Below, one piece after another: positions 21,347-30,152 of a stretch of 38,966 nucleotides of DNA. Source of the stretch: an uncultured Vogesella sp. Its GTDB lineage: Bacteria > Pseudomonadota > Gammaproteobacteria > Burkholderiales > Chromobacteriaceae. The notes below the pieces were generated by a model. It made no database searches. It was not told where the DNA came from and was given only the letters and a program-made list of their open reading frames with translations. The DNA lies in the NCBI GenBank assembly GCA_946479405.1, contig CAMLGD010000004.1, positions 1 through 38,966 of the forward strand, written 5' to 3'. A program made the translations under genes and the position numbers. Within the stretch, counting starts at the first letter, position 1; every line of letters begins with the position of its first letter.

Positions 21347-22687
21347 ATGGGCCGCCTGTTCTGGAAGTGCTTCCTGATCCTGCTGCTGTTCATCGCCGTG
21401 ACGGTGGGCAGCATTATCGGCGCCACCTCGCTGTGGCGCTGGGCGGTGCCGCAGGCCGAGCGCAGCTTCGAGGCGGAAAAGCTGGAGCTGGTATTCAGCG
21501 GCATCGGCACCGCGCTGGCCAATAACGAAACCCGCACCGCGCGCCAGCTGCTGCAAGGTTGGCCGCAAGGCAGCGAGCTGCCCTCCCCCTACGTACTCGA
21601 CGACCACGGCCGTGAGCTGCTGGGCCGCGCCCTGCCCGCCGCCGACATTGCCGCCGCACGCCAGCGCGCCGCCAGCCAGCAGCCGTTCAGCCGCGACATC
21701 AGCAGCACTGACGGCAGCCGCTACCTGCTGTTTGTGCGCGGCGACGACCTGGCGCGCATGCTGCGCTTTGCCCACATCAAGCCGCCGCCGGCACTGCTGC
21801 CGATCTCCACCGCCATCCTGATCAGCCTGCTGTGCAGCGCGCTGCTGGCCTGGCGCGCCGCCAAGCCGATCCGCCAGCTCAGCTGGGCATTTCAGCAACT
21901 GGCCGCCGGCCGGCTGGACACCCGCATCGGCCAGCGCCTGGGCCGCGGCCGCGACGAAATCGGCGATCTGGCCGGCGAGTTCGACGGCATGGCGCAGCAA
22001 CTGCAGCAACTGGTGGGGGCGCAGCGGCGCCTGCTGCACGATGTATCGCACGAGCTGCGTTCACCGCTGGCACGGCTGCAGGCCGCCATCGGCCTGGCGC
22101 GGCAACGGCCGGACCCGGCGCGGCTGGACAGCACGCTGGAACGCATCGAACGGGAAGTGGTGCGGGTGGACACCCTGGTGGGCGAGCTGCTGACGCTGGC
22201 GCGGCTGGAAGCCGGCTCCGGCACGGTGCCGCGCGAACGGGTGGATCTGGTGGAGCTGCTGGCCGCCATCGCCGACGACGCGCAGTTCGAGGCGCAGGCA
22301 CTGGGCCGCGATGTCACCTTCAGCGGCGACGGCGAATTCGTCGCCGAAGTCGGCGCCGAACTGCTGTACCGCGCCTTCGAGAACGTGATCCGCAACGCGG
22401 TGAAATACACCGCCGCCGGCACGCGGGTGGACATCCTGGCGCACAGCAGCACCGAGGCGCTGCACATCAGCGTCGCCGACCGCGGCCCCGGCGTGCCGGC
22501 ACACGCGCTGCAGGACATGTTCGAACCGTTCCTGCGCGTGGGCGAGGACGGCCAGGACAGGAGCGGCTTCGGCCTCGGCCTGGCCATCGCCCGCCGCGCG
22601 GTGGAATCGCACGGCGGCAGCATCAGCGCCCTGCCGCGCGACGGCGGCGGGCTGGAGGTACGAATCATGCTGCCGCGGCAGCCGTAG
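21347..22687 (+). CDS. CpxA-like sensor histidine kinase
   Basis: A 446-residue inner-membrane kinase. Membrane segments at about 8-30 and 148-168 bracket a periplasmic sensor of about 115 residues. HAMP spans about 170-225 (AAKPIRQLSWAFQQLAAGRLDTRI is its start). HisKA carries phospho-acceptor H235 (HDVSHELRSPLARLQ, as in CpxA), followed by the ATPase domain with ENVIRNAVKYT, RGPGVP and GFGLGLAIA. The ATG at 21347 follows the regulator stop by two bases. The open frame continues far upstream but only inside the regulator gene in another frame. An exact 13-mer repeat copy (21555-21567) encodes QGWPQ in the periplasmic region. A terminator made of two inverted repeat copies follows the gene. 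Confidence 0.9.
   Translation: MGRLFWKCFLILLLFIAVTVGSIIGATSLWRWAVPQAERSFEAEKLELVFSGIGTALANNETRTARQLLQGWPQGSELPSPYVLDDHGRELLGRALPAADIAAARQRAASQQPFSRDISSTDGSRYLLFVRGDDLARMLRFAHIKPPPALLPISTAILISLLCSALLAWRAAKPIRQLSWAFQQLAAGRLDTRIGQRLGRGRDEIGDLAGEFDGMAQQLQQLVGAQRRLLHDVSHELRSPLARLQAAIGLARQRPDPARLDSTLERIEREVVRVDTLVGELLTLARLEAGSGTVPRERVDLVELLAAIADDAQFEAQALGRDVTFSGDGEFVAEVGAELLYRAFENVIRNAVKYTAAGTRVDILAHSSTEALHISVADRGPGVPAHALQDMFEPFLRVGEDGQDRSGFGLGLAIARRAVESHGGSISALPRDGGGLEVRIMLPRQP
21555..21567 (-). repeat. Exact copy of dispersed 13-mer inside the CpxA-like gene
   Basis: AAGGTTGGCCGCA on the coding strand, read as QGWPQ. Confidence 0.85.
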
Positions 22688-22716
22688 TTGCCGCTTGCCG
22701 AACAGCTAGCTAAACG

Positions 22717-22754
22717 AAAAAAAGGTTGGCCGCAGCAATGCGGCCAACCTTTTT
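22717..22754. terminator. Terminator built from an inverted pair of the 13-mer repeat
   Basis: Exact copies on the minus (22722-22734) and plus (22739-22751) strands are separated by a GCAA loop. The stem is extended by an A-run before and a T-run after (22750-22754), giving an ideal intrinsic terminator for the CpxRA-like operon and also for the convergent ubiT. Confidence 0.9.
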
Positions 22755-22768
22755 CATGCTTGCTAACG

Positions 22769-23203
22769 CTACACCGCCATGAAGCGTGCCAGCGGCGTGT
22801 TCTGCCAGTCCACACTGTCCAGCAGGTTTTTCACCACCAAGCCCAGCTCGGTATCGCCTTCGATACGCAGGCGACGGTTGAAGAACAGCGTGTCCGGGTC
22901 TTCCTCGCGCAGCATCAACCGGGCGAAGTCAGCCAGATCGGCAGACAGCTGCAAATCGGGATCGCTGGCCGGATCGGCGCTGACAAAACGCTGGCCATCG
23001 CTGGCGAAATGCAGCGTGATACCGGCATCCAGCACGCGGATGCAGAAGCTGCGGCCGGCCAGCAGCTCGTGCTCCACCGGCAACACGCCGCGCGCTGCCA
23101 GCAGGTTGAGCATGCGGGTCAGGCCCCATACCGGTGGCGTGGCCGGCAGCTTGCCCAGCACGCGCGCCAGCGCGGCGGGCACTTTCAGATCAGGCACAGC
23201 CAT
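22769..23203 (-). CDS. ubiT: UbiT, SCP2-domain ubiquinone biosynthesis accessory protein
   Basis: A 144-residue soluble protein of the YhbT/UbiT type with an SCP2-like lipid-binding fold (about 30-135). Conserved-looking segments are LEGxSFCIRV-like (LLAGRSFCIRVLD), ADLADFARLMLREEDPDTLFF and RRLRIEGDTELGLVVKNLLD. UbiT works with UbiU and UbiV in oxygen-independent ubiquinone synthesis, probably by holding the isoprenoid intermediates. The start overlaps the end of ubiV by 14 bases, giving the order ubiU-ubiV-ubiT in one operon. The operon context makes the assignment firm. Confidence 0.9.
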   Translation of the reverse strand: MAVPDLKVPAALARVLGKLPATPPVWGLTRMLNLLAARGVLPVEHELLAGRSFCIRVLDAGITLHFASDGQRFVSADPASDPDLQLSADLADFARLMLREEDPDTLFFNRRLRIEGDTELGLVVKNLLDSVDWQNTPLARFMAV

Positions 23204-24104
23204 GGGCGGTCTCCTTCAGCGCGATGCCGGCCTCGCCGTGCCAGTAGCCATTCACCAGCGGCCCCGGCGCCAGGCGGGCCAGATCGGTGTCTGGCGTCTG
23301 ACCGGCGATGGCGGCGGCAAACGCCTGTACCACCGTGGCCAGGTGCTGGTGCTGCGGGCTGATGCGCACCGCGTGCACGCCCTGCGCCGGCAGTGCGGCC
23401 AACTCATCCAGCAGGCTGTGGCAGCCGGCGGACATGGTCTGGATGCCGTTGATGGCGAGGAAATCCTGCGCTTCGCGGGTGGCCAGCGTCATGCCGTCCG
23501 GGTGCTCCAGGCAGCGGAACTGGCAATCGTCCTTGTTGAGCTGGTAATGGCGCGCGGTAAAGCAGCGCGACGACAGCGCCAGCGGCAGGCGGCCCCAGGC
23601 GAACACCTCGGTTTCGATGTCCGGGTTGGCCGCCGCGATCAGGCGCACGGTGTCGCCGGACATTTCCACCGGTGGCACCCAGCGCTGCGCACCCAGCCGG
23701 CCATACAGTCGCAGGGTGTCGCTGTTGTAGATGTTGAGGTGCGGGCCGGCCACAAACGGCAGGCCACGCTGCTGCAGCAAGTGCACGGCGCCGGCATCGT
23801 TGGCTTCCAGCAGGGTGTCGCCGTTGTCGATCAGCTTGCGCAGCCGCTTGAGATCGGATTCGCTTTCCAGCAATGCCTGGCTGGACAGCACCACCTGCTT
23901 GCCGGCAGCGGCGATGTCGGCGGCCAATGCGATCCAGTCCTGGGTACGCAGTTGCTGGCGGCGCGAACATACCACCTCGCCCAGATACAGCCGCCCGAGC
24001 GGCCAACTGCTGGCCTCGGCGTAGAAGTTCATTACCTGGTCGCGCGGCCAGAAATACAGCAGCGGCCCCAGGACCAATTGCAGCGGGAGGGACATGTCGG
24101 TCAT
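23190..24104 (-). CDS. ubiV: UbiV, U32-family Fe-S protein for anaerobic ubiquinone synthesis
   Basis: A 304-residue member of the peptidase U32 family, though not a peptidase. UbiV forms a complex with UbiU that hydroxylates the ubiquinone ring without oxygen. Cysteines at the 4Fe-4S positions are present: one early (VVCSRRQQ) and three later (SRC, then 13 residues on DDC, then FRC four residues further), the same spacing as the E. coli protein. The start at 24104 overlaps the ubiU stop as ATGA; ATG at 24095 (MSLPLQLVLGP) is an equally reasonable start, and the protein core begins right after it. A 10-base repeat core (TGCGGCCAAC) lies at 23394-23403. Confidence 0.92.
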   Translation of the reverse strand: MTDMSLPLQLVLGPLLYFWPRDQVMNFYAEASSWPLGRLYLGEVVCSRRQQLRTQDWIALAADIAAAGKQVVLSSQALLESESDLKRLRKLIDNGDTLLEANDAGAVHLLQQRGLPFVAGPHLNIYNSDTLRLYGRLGAQRWVPPVEMSGDTVRLIAAANPDIETEVFAWGRLPLALSSRCFTARHYQLNKDDCQFRCLEHPDGMTLATREAQDFLAINGIQTMSAGCHSLLDELAALPAQGVHAVRISPQHQHLATVVQAFAAAIAGQTPDTDLARLAPGPLVNGYWHGEAGIALKETAHGCA

Positions 24105-25099
24105 TTCCATGGTCGGTTGTAGGCGCCCAGCGTCACTTGCTGGCCCTCGGATAGCTTGCCCAGCGTGGCCATCGCCAGCGGGTCGGCGTGGCGGCCGCCT
24201 TGTGCCGCCTTGTCCAGCGCCTGGCGCAGCACGCGGGTGACCTGTGCCACGTAGGCCGGGCTGCGCTGGCGGCCTTCCACCTTGATGGCGGCCACGCCGA
24301 TGCGCAGCAGCTCCGGCAGCAGCGGCAGTACGTTGAGGCTGGTCGGTTCTTCCAGCGCGTAGCCGGTGCTGCCCTCCACCTCGAAACGGCCCTTGCACAA
24401 GGTGGGATAGCCGCTGGGTTCATCCGGACTGAAGCGGTCGATGAGGATGCCGTTCAGCCGCGCATCCATGCCCTGCGCGCCCTCTTCCCAGCGCACGAAG
24501 CGCGCCGGCGAGCACACGCCATGGGTATTCGGCGACTGGCCGGTGGCATAGCTGGACAGCAGGCAACGCCCTTCCGCCATCACGCACAGGCTGCCAAAAC
24601 CGAATACTTCGATTTCCACCGTGGTGTTGGCAATCACCTGTTCCACCTGTGCCAGCGTCAGCACCCGCGGCAGCACCGCGCGCTGCACGCCAAACAGCTG
24701 CTGTGCCAGATTCACCGCCTCGTAATTGCTGGCCGAGCCCTGCACCGACAGGTGCAGGCGCAAGTCCGGATGGCGGCGGCTGGCGTAATCCAGCAGGCCG
24801 AAATCGGCCAGGATCACCGCATCGACGCCCAGCTCGGCGGCTTCGTCGATGGCATGCTGCCAGCGCGCGCTTTCGGCGCCCTGGGCAAAGGTATTGATGG
24901 CCAGCAGCGTTTTGACGCCCTTGGCGCGGGCGTAGCGGATGCCCTCGCTGGCACTTTTGGCATCGAAATTCAGCCCGGCGAAGTTGCGGGCATTGGTGTC
25001 GTTCTTCAGGCCGAAGTACACGCAATCGGCACCGTTATCGACCGCGGCCTTGAGTGAAGGCAGGCTGCCCGCCGGGCAGACCAGTTCGGGAAGCGGCAT
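24101..25099 (-). CDS. ubiU: UbiU, U32-family Fe-S protein for anaerobic ubiquinone synthesis
   Basis: A 332-residue U32-family protein, the partner of UbiV. The N-terminus (MPLPELVCPAGSLPSLKAAV, then FGLKNDTNARNFAGLNF) is diagnostic. Cysteines C172, C179, C196 and C235 match the four E. coli ligands (169, 176, 193, 232) with a constant offset of three, so the 4Fe-4S cluster should be intact. The start at 25099 was chosen over an upstream ATG at 25120 because AAGGA lies eight bases before it and homologues begin here. It is the first gene of the ubiUVT operon; a candidate FNR site lies 59 bases upstream. Confidence 0.94.
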   Translation of the reverse strand: MPLPELVCPAGSLPSLKAAVDNGADCVYFGLKNDTNARNFAGLNFDAKSASEGIRYARAKGVKTLLAINTFAQGAESARWQHAIDEAAELGVDAVILADFGLLDYASRRHPDLRLHLSVQGSASNYEAVNLAQQLFGVQRAVLPRVLTLAQVEQVIANTTVEIEVFGFGSLCVMAEGRCLLSSYATGQSPNTHGVCSPARFVRWEEGAQGMDARLNGILIDRFSPDEPSGYPTLCKGRFEVEGSTGYALEEPTSLNVLPLLPELLRIGVAAIKVEGRQRSPAYVAQVTRVLRQALDKAAQGGRHADPLAMATLGKLSEGQQVTLGAYNRPWK

Positions 25100-25157
25100 G
25101 ATGGAGTTCCTTGCAAGCAAAACGGGCAGACCTTAGCCCAGCCACCGCCGGTCGCCA

Positions 25158-25171
25158 TTGCCGCAAATCAA
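25158..25171 (-). promoter_or_regulatory. Candidate FNR/ANR box upstream of ubiU
   Basis: On the minus strand TTGAT-TTGC-GGCAA matches FNR consensus TTGAT-N4-ATCAA perfectly in the first half and 3 of 5 in the second. A possible -10 (TAAGGT, 25130-25135) would place the site near -41.5, the class II activator position. Confidence 0.4.
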
Positions 25172-25222
25172 GCATTTAGCCGCCACGTCGGTCTGCCGCG
25201 CGCAAAAGGCGGGCAAACCCCG

Positions 25223-25252
25223 TTTACCGCACTGCAACATAAGGCCTATGAT
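25223..25252 (+). promoter_or_regulatory. Candidate sigma-70 promoter of the bestrophin gene
   Basis: TTTACC (25223-25228), an 18-base spacer, TATGAT (25247-25252), 34 bases before the ATG. Confidence 0.4.
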
Positions 25253-25285
25253 GGGCGGCTGCCCCCACACCGCCACCACCGCACC

Positions 25286-26203
25286 ATGATCATTCGCCCC
25301 CGCTACCACTGGTTCCGCCTGCTGTTCATCTGGCAAGGCTCGGTTGTCCCCCGCATCATGAGCCGCTTGCTGCTGGTGCTGCTCATCTCGCTACTGGCCA
25401 GCATCTGGGCCCCGTGGTGGATCAGCCGCCATGCGCAGTCTTCGCTGAACATCTACATCTTTACCCTGCTGGGGGTGTCGCTGGCGATCTTTCTGGGCTT
25501 TCGCAACTCCGCCAGTTACGAGCGCTTCTGGGAGGCGCGCAAGCTGTGGGGCGGCCTGTTGATCGCCAGCCGCGAGTTGAGCGGCAAGTGCCTGGCGCTG
25601 GCCCCCACCGCACCGCAAACGCCATTGCTGATCGACGGCATCTGCGCCTTTATCTACGCGCTGAAAGGCCATCTGCGCCAGGACGATGTCGGCCCGCACC
25701 TGCAGCGCCTGCTGCCGGCGGCACAGTGGCAGCGCGTGCGCCAGGCACGCAACCAGCCGGCGCTGATTGTGGCCTGGTTGCAGCAACTGCTCGCCGAACT
25801 GCGCCGCGACGGCCGCATCAACGACTGGCAGTGGCAGGCGCTGGACAAGAATATGGATTTGCTGGTGGAGGTACAGGGCGGCTGCGAGCGCATCAGCACC
25901 ACGCCGATTCCGTTTACCTACCGCGTGCTGCTCAACCGTACCGTCACCATCTACTGCATGCTGCTGCCCGTCGGCTTGTCTACCAGCATCGGCTGGGTCA
26001 CCCCGCTGATTGCGGTGTTCATCGCCTACACCTTCCTGGCGCTGGACACGCTGGGTGACGAGTTGGAAGAGCCATTTGGCAAGGAAGGCAACGACCTGCC
26101 GCTGGCAGCGATGAGCCACAACATCGAGGCGTCGCTGCGCGAACTGCAGGGCGTGCCGATGCAAGTGCCGCCGCCGCAGCCGGATGGCATCTATCTGCAT
26201 TGA
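25286..26203 (+). CDS. Bestrophin-family membrane protein (anion channel)
   Basis: A 305-residue membrane protein of the bestrophin/YneE family, pentameric anion channels in known examples. Two hydrophobic segments (about 25-45 and 50-70) near the N-terminus and two more around 210-255 give the expected topology. Family motifs seen: GFRNSASYERFWEARKLWGG (about 70-89), ISTTPIPFTYRVLLNR and the C-terminal FLALDTLGDELEEPFG, the site corresponding to the acidic belt. Length is typical. There is no clear Shine-Dalgarno before the ATG at 25286, but the family N-terminus (MIIRPRYHWFRLLFIWQGS) begins there. It is monocistronic, followed by a terminator of two repeat copies. The physiological ion is unknown. 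Confidence 0.92.
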   Translation: MIIRPRYHWFRLLFIWQGSVVPRIMSRLLLVLLISLLASIWAPWWISRHAQSSLNIYIFTLLGVSLAIFLGFRNSASYERFWEARKLWGGLLIASRELSGKCLALAPTAPQTPLLIDGICAFIYALKGHLRQDDVGPHLQRLLPAAQWQRVRQARNQPALIVAWLQQLLAELRRDGRINDWQWQALDKNMDLLVEVQGGCERISTTPIPFTYRVLLNRTVTIYCMLLPVGLSTSIGWVTPLIAVFIAYTFLALDTLGDELEEPFGKEGNDLPLAAMSHNIEASLRELQGVPMQVPPPQPDGIYLH

Positions 26204-26220
26204 ATCGCGGCACTGGCCAT

Positions 26221-26253
26221 AAAAAAGGTTGGCCGCATGCGGCCAACCTTTTT
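26221..26253. terminator. Terminator built from an inverted pair of the 13-mer repeat
   Basis: Exact minus (26225-26237) and plus (26238-26250) copies abut with no spacer, framed by A6 and T5 runs. The structure serves both the bestrophin gene and the convergent glycerophosphodiesterase gene. Confidence 0.88.
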
Positions 26254-26268
26254 GCTTATCCGCCCCTG

Positions 26269-27003
26269 TTATGGCCGAATCACATCCAAGGCATCAGTAA
26301 AAATGCCGTCCACACCCCACTGCCGCAGCTCGGCGGCACGGGCCGCGTCATTGACGGTGTAGGCCAGCACGCGATAGCCGGCAGCACGCACTGCCGCCAC
26401 CCGCTCGGCGGTGAGCAGCAGGTGGTCGCTGTGCAGCGATACCGCCTGCAATGCGGCCAACCTTTGTGCCCAGTCTTCCGGCCAGACCTCCTCGATCAGC
26501 CAGCCGCGCGGCAACTGCGGTGCGGCGTCACGCGCCGCCAGCAGCGCCTCCCAGGCAAACGACGACAGCAGCGGCGGCGCCGGGTGGCCCTGCCACAGCA
26601 CGGCGGCCAGCTGCGCCACCGCATGGCCGGTTTCCGCCTCGCGTCCCGGGCAGGGCTTAATCTCGACATTGGCTAGCAGCTGGTGCGCACGACAGTAGGC
26701 GGCGATGGTGGCGAAAGTGGGTAGCGGCTCGCCGGCAAAGCGCGGCGCAAACCAGCTGCCGGCATCCAGCCGCGACAACGCGGCAATATCGTGTTCGGCA
26801 GCCAGACCAGTGCCATTGCTGGTGCGCTGCAGCGTGTCGTCGTGCAGCAGGAAGCTCACACCGTCGTGGCTAAGCTTGACGTCGAACTCCACCGCGCCGT
26901 AGCCATACTGCACGGCAGTCGCCATGCCGGCCAGGGTGTTTTCCGGCGCCAGCCGGCCACCGCCGCGGTGGGCGAACAGGTAGGGGTAAGGCCAGTCTTG
27001 CAT
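26269..27003 (-). CDS. ugpQ: Glycerophosphodiester phosphodiesterase
   Basis: A 244-residue cytoplasmic enzyme that hydrolyses glycerophosphodiesters to glycerol-3-phosphate and an alcohol. GDPD motifs are complete: FAHRGGGRLAPENT with H12, the metal-binding GAVEFDVKLSHDG, and LLHDDTLQRTSNGTG. The TIM-barrel end VLAYTVNDAARAAELRQWGVDGIFTD is also typical. There is no signal peptide, so it resembles UgpQ rather than periplasmic GlpQ. GGAGAAC upstream of the ATG at 27003 supports the start. A MITE-like repeat begins only 11 bases upstream of the start. An exact 13-mer repeat copy (26452-26464) encodes RLAA. Confidence 0.93.
   Translation of the reverse strand: MQDWPYPYLFAHRGGGRLAPENTLAGMATAVQYGYGAVEFDVKLSHDGVSFLLHDDTLQRTSNGTGLAAEHDIAALSRLDAGSWFAPRFAGEPLPTFATIAAYCRAHQLLANVEIKPCPGREAETGHAVAQLAAVLWQGHPAPPLLSSFAWEALLAARDAAPQLPRGWLIEEVWPEDWAQRLAALQAVSLHSDHLLLTAERVAAVRAAGYRVLAYTVNDAARAAELRQWGVDGIFTDALDVIRP
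26452..26464 (+). repeat. Exact copy of dispersed 13-mer inside ugpQ
   Basis: C variant. The coding strand reads AGGTTGGCCGCA as RLAA. Confidence 0.85.
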
Positions 27004-27013
27004 AGTGTTCTCC

Positions 27014-27157
27014 AGGGCACCTCGAAAAACTCCCGCTTTCGTTGCGATACTGCGTTGCTCTCGAAAAATGTCTCCTTACATATCAAACATATGCTGCGTC
27101 GACATTTTTCGTTCGCACCTTGTCTCGCTTAGAAATCAGGGTTTTTCGAGGCGCCCT
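27014..27157. mobile_element. MITE-like palindromic repeat element
   Basis: 144 bases bounded by terminal inverted repeats AGGGCRCCTCGAAAAAC (27014-27030 and 27141-27157; one mismatch in 17). An inner perfect 11-bp inverted repeat CGAAAAATGTC / GACATTTTTCG (27062-27072 and 27101-27111) and weaker pairing between make it one long imperfect hairpin. It is more AT-rich than its neighbours and has no gene of its own. It resembles a non-autonomous miniature transposable element. No clear target duplication was identified. Confidence 0.65.
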
Positions 27158-27182
27158 TCAATCTTGTTCGAGCCGGCTGCGT

Positions 27183-27193
27183 GGTTGGCCGCA
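27183..27193 (-). repeat. Near-copy of the 13-mer repeat (11-base core)
   Basis: GGTTGGCCGCA between the MITE-like element and the ABC permease stop codon. Confidence 0.6.
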
Positions 27194-27221
27194 AGGCCAT
27201 ACCCGCCCTGCGACACGGGCA

Positions 27222-28079
27222 TCAGGCCACTTGCTTCGGCTTGCGCAGGTACAGCAGCACCACCGCCAGTGCCGACACCAGCATCAAGCCCAGGCTGACG
27301 GCATTGAGTACCGGCGAGGCGCCCTCGCGCATGCGGCCGTACATCAGGATGGTAAGCGGGCTGTCGCTGCCCACCAGCATCAGCGTAGTGTTGAAGTTCT
27401 CGAACGACAGCAGGAAGGCCACCGCGCCGCTGCCGATAATGGCCGGCTTCAGGTATGGCAGCGTGATGGTGCGCAAAATCTCCCAGCGGCTGGCGCCCAG
27501 GTTCAGCGCTGCTTCTTCCAGCGTGGTGTCGAAGCGCTTTAGCCGCGCGGCGATAGTCAGCGTGGCGATGGTGATGATGTAGGACACCTGCCCCAGCACC
27601 ACCAGCGGCAGGCCGGGACGCAGCCACTCCAGCTCGATCTCCCAGTGGTCGTAGAGGAAGTTGGCGATATTGCTGGCAAACGCCAGGATGGAGATGCCGA
27701 GGATCACCCCCGGAATCACCAGCGGCACCAGCATCAGCGTGGTGAACAAGCCCTTGCCGCGAAACTCGGCGCGCTCCAGCAAGAAGGCATTGCTGGTGCC
27801 CAACCCCACCGACAGCAGGCTGACCCACAGCGCCACCTTGCAGCTGTGCCAGATGCTGGTCAACAGCTCGCCATCGAACAGCAGGCCAGTGCGGCCGCCA
27901 CTATTGGCCACGAACCAGTCCAGGGTGAACCCCTTCCACGGCGGGGTGGGAAACAGTGAATCGTTGAAGGCGAACACCGCCACCACCGACAATGGCAGCA
28001 ACAGGAACAGAAAGAACAGTGCGATATACAGCGCGCGGCCGCGCAGCAGCCAGCGGTTGTCCGGCAAACTCGGAATCAT
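27222..28079 (-). CDS. Polyamine-type ABC transporter permease (PotC/PotI-like)
   Basis: A 285-residue inner-membrane permease with about six membrane helices. The ATPase-contact loop (EAA motif) is EEAALNLGASRWEILRTITL (about 195-214), typical of the PotC/PotI branch of binding-protein-dependent permeases. It pairs with the neighbouring PotB/PotH-like permease, 10 bases upstream, to form the channel. It is the last gene of the four-gene operon binding protein, ATPase, permease, permease, the order of potFGHI in E. coli. Putrescine or spermidine import is the likely role; related operons import other cationic or organic solutes. Confidence 0.9.
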   Translation of the reverse strand: MIPSLPDNRWLLRGRALYIALFFLFLLLPLSVVAVFAFNDSLFPTPPWKGFTLDWFVANSGGRTGLLFDGELLTSIWHSCKVALWVSLLSVGLGTSNAFLLERAEFRGKGLFTTLMLVPLVIPGVILGISILAFASNIANFLYDHWEIELEWLRPGLPLVVLGQVSYIITIATLTIAARLKRFDTTLEEAALNLGASRWEILRTITLPYLKPAIIGSGAVAFLLSFENFNTTLMLVGSDSPLTILMYGRMREGASPVLNAVSLGLMLVSALAVVLLYLRKPKQVA

Positions 28080-28089
28080 GTCAGGCTCC

Positions 28090-28959
28090 TCAGGTACGGC
28101 GCATGGAGTCGGCGAAACGTTGGCCGGTGAGCTTCAGCCCCAGCCACACCAGCAGCGACGACAGCCCCAGCAGCAGGAAGGCGAACGCCGAGCCCTGCTC
28201 CCAGTTGAAGCGGGTAATGAACTGGGTGTAGATCTGCTCGGTGAACCACATCGAGTTCTTGCCGCCCAGGATCACCGGCGTCAGGTAGTTGCCCAGCGTC
28301 AGCATGAACACCATGATGCAGCCGGCGGCAATACCCGGCGCGGCATGCGGCACCACGATGCGGCGCAGGATGTCCAGCCGGTTGCCGCCCAGGTCGTAGG
28401 CGGCCTCGATCAGGCTGTCGTCCAGCGTTTCCAGCGCGTTGATCAGCGGCACCAGCATGAACAGCAGCGAGCTGTAGATCAGCCCCACCAGAATGGTGGC
28501 ATCGTGGTACAGCAGCTCCACCGGCTCGGCGGTGAGGCCAAGCTGGAACAACAGCTGCGGCACCACGCCGGAGCCACGCAGCAGGATCAGCCAGCCCAGC
28601 ATGCGCACCAGCTCGCTGGCCCAGAACGGCAGCAGGATGCCGGCCATCATCAGCGCCCGCACCCGGCCACGCGCCACCTTGGCAATGCTCCATGCCACCG
28701 GAAACGCCAGCAGCAAGGCCAGCACGGTCACCACCAGCGACATCAGCGCGGTGCGCACAAAGGTGTGCCAGTACAAAGGCTCGTCGAAAAAGGTCAGGTA
28801 TTGCTTGAGGCTGGGGGCGAACTCGCCGGGGCCGACGCGTTCGCGGAACGACAGCAGCCCCACTTCCACATGCGGTAGCAGGATCAAGAGCGCCAGCCAC
28901 AGCACGGCGGGGGCCAGCAGCAGAAACAGGCCGAGACGGCGCGGAGCCAATACGTTCAT
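28090..28959 (-). CDS. Polyamine-type ABC transporter permease (PotB/PotH-like)
   Basis: A 289-residue inner-membrane permease with about six helices. The EAA loop is LIEAAYDLGGNRLDILRRIV, followed by a Pot-like TLGNYLTPVILGGKNSMW segment that is highly characteristic of PotB/PotH. The ATG at 28959 has GGGAGTGAG upstream; the longer open frame starts within the ATPase gene in a different frame. It lies 5 bases after the ATPase gene stop codon. It would form the heterodimeric channel with the following permease. Confidence 0.91.
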   Translation of the reverse strand: MNVLAPRRLGLFLLLAPAVLWLALLILLPHVEVGLLSFRERVGPGEFAPSLKQYLTFFDEPLYWHTFVRTALMSLVVTVLALLLAFPVAWSIAKVARGRVRALMMAGILLPFWASELVRMLGWLILLRGSGVVPQLLFQLGLTAEPVELLYHDATILVGLIYSSLLFMLVPLINALETLDDSLIEAAYDLGGNRLDILRRIVVPHAAPGIAAGCIMVFMLTLGNYLTPVILGGKNSMWFTEQIYTQFITRFNWEQGSAFAFLLLGLSSLLVWLGLKLTGQRFADSMRRT

Positions 28960-28964
28960 GGCGC

Positions 28965-30071
<1,107 letters not shown>

Positions 30072-30123
30072 TCAGGCGAGCAGTGACAGGAAAGGCCGCG
30101 CACGGCGGCCTCGGGAGACGGAT

Positions 30124-30145
30124 GCCGGCCACGGGCGTGGCCGGC
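30124..30145 (-). terminator. Intra-operon hairpin between binding protein and ATPase genes
   Basis: A perfect 9-bp stem GCCGGCCAC / GTGGCCGGC with a 4-base loop and no T-run. Hairpins here commonly protect the binding-protein message or lower read-through, so that the binding protein is made in excess. Confidence 0.55.
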
Positions 30146-30152
30146 AACTTGC

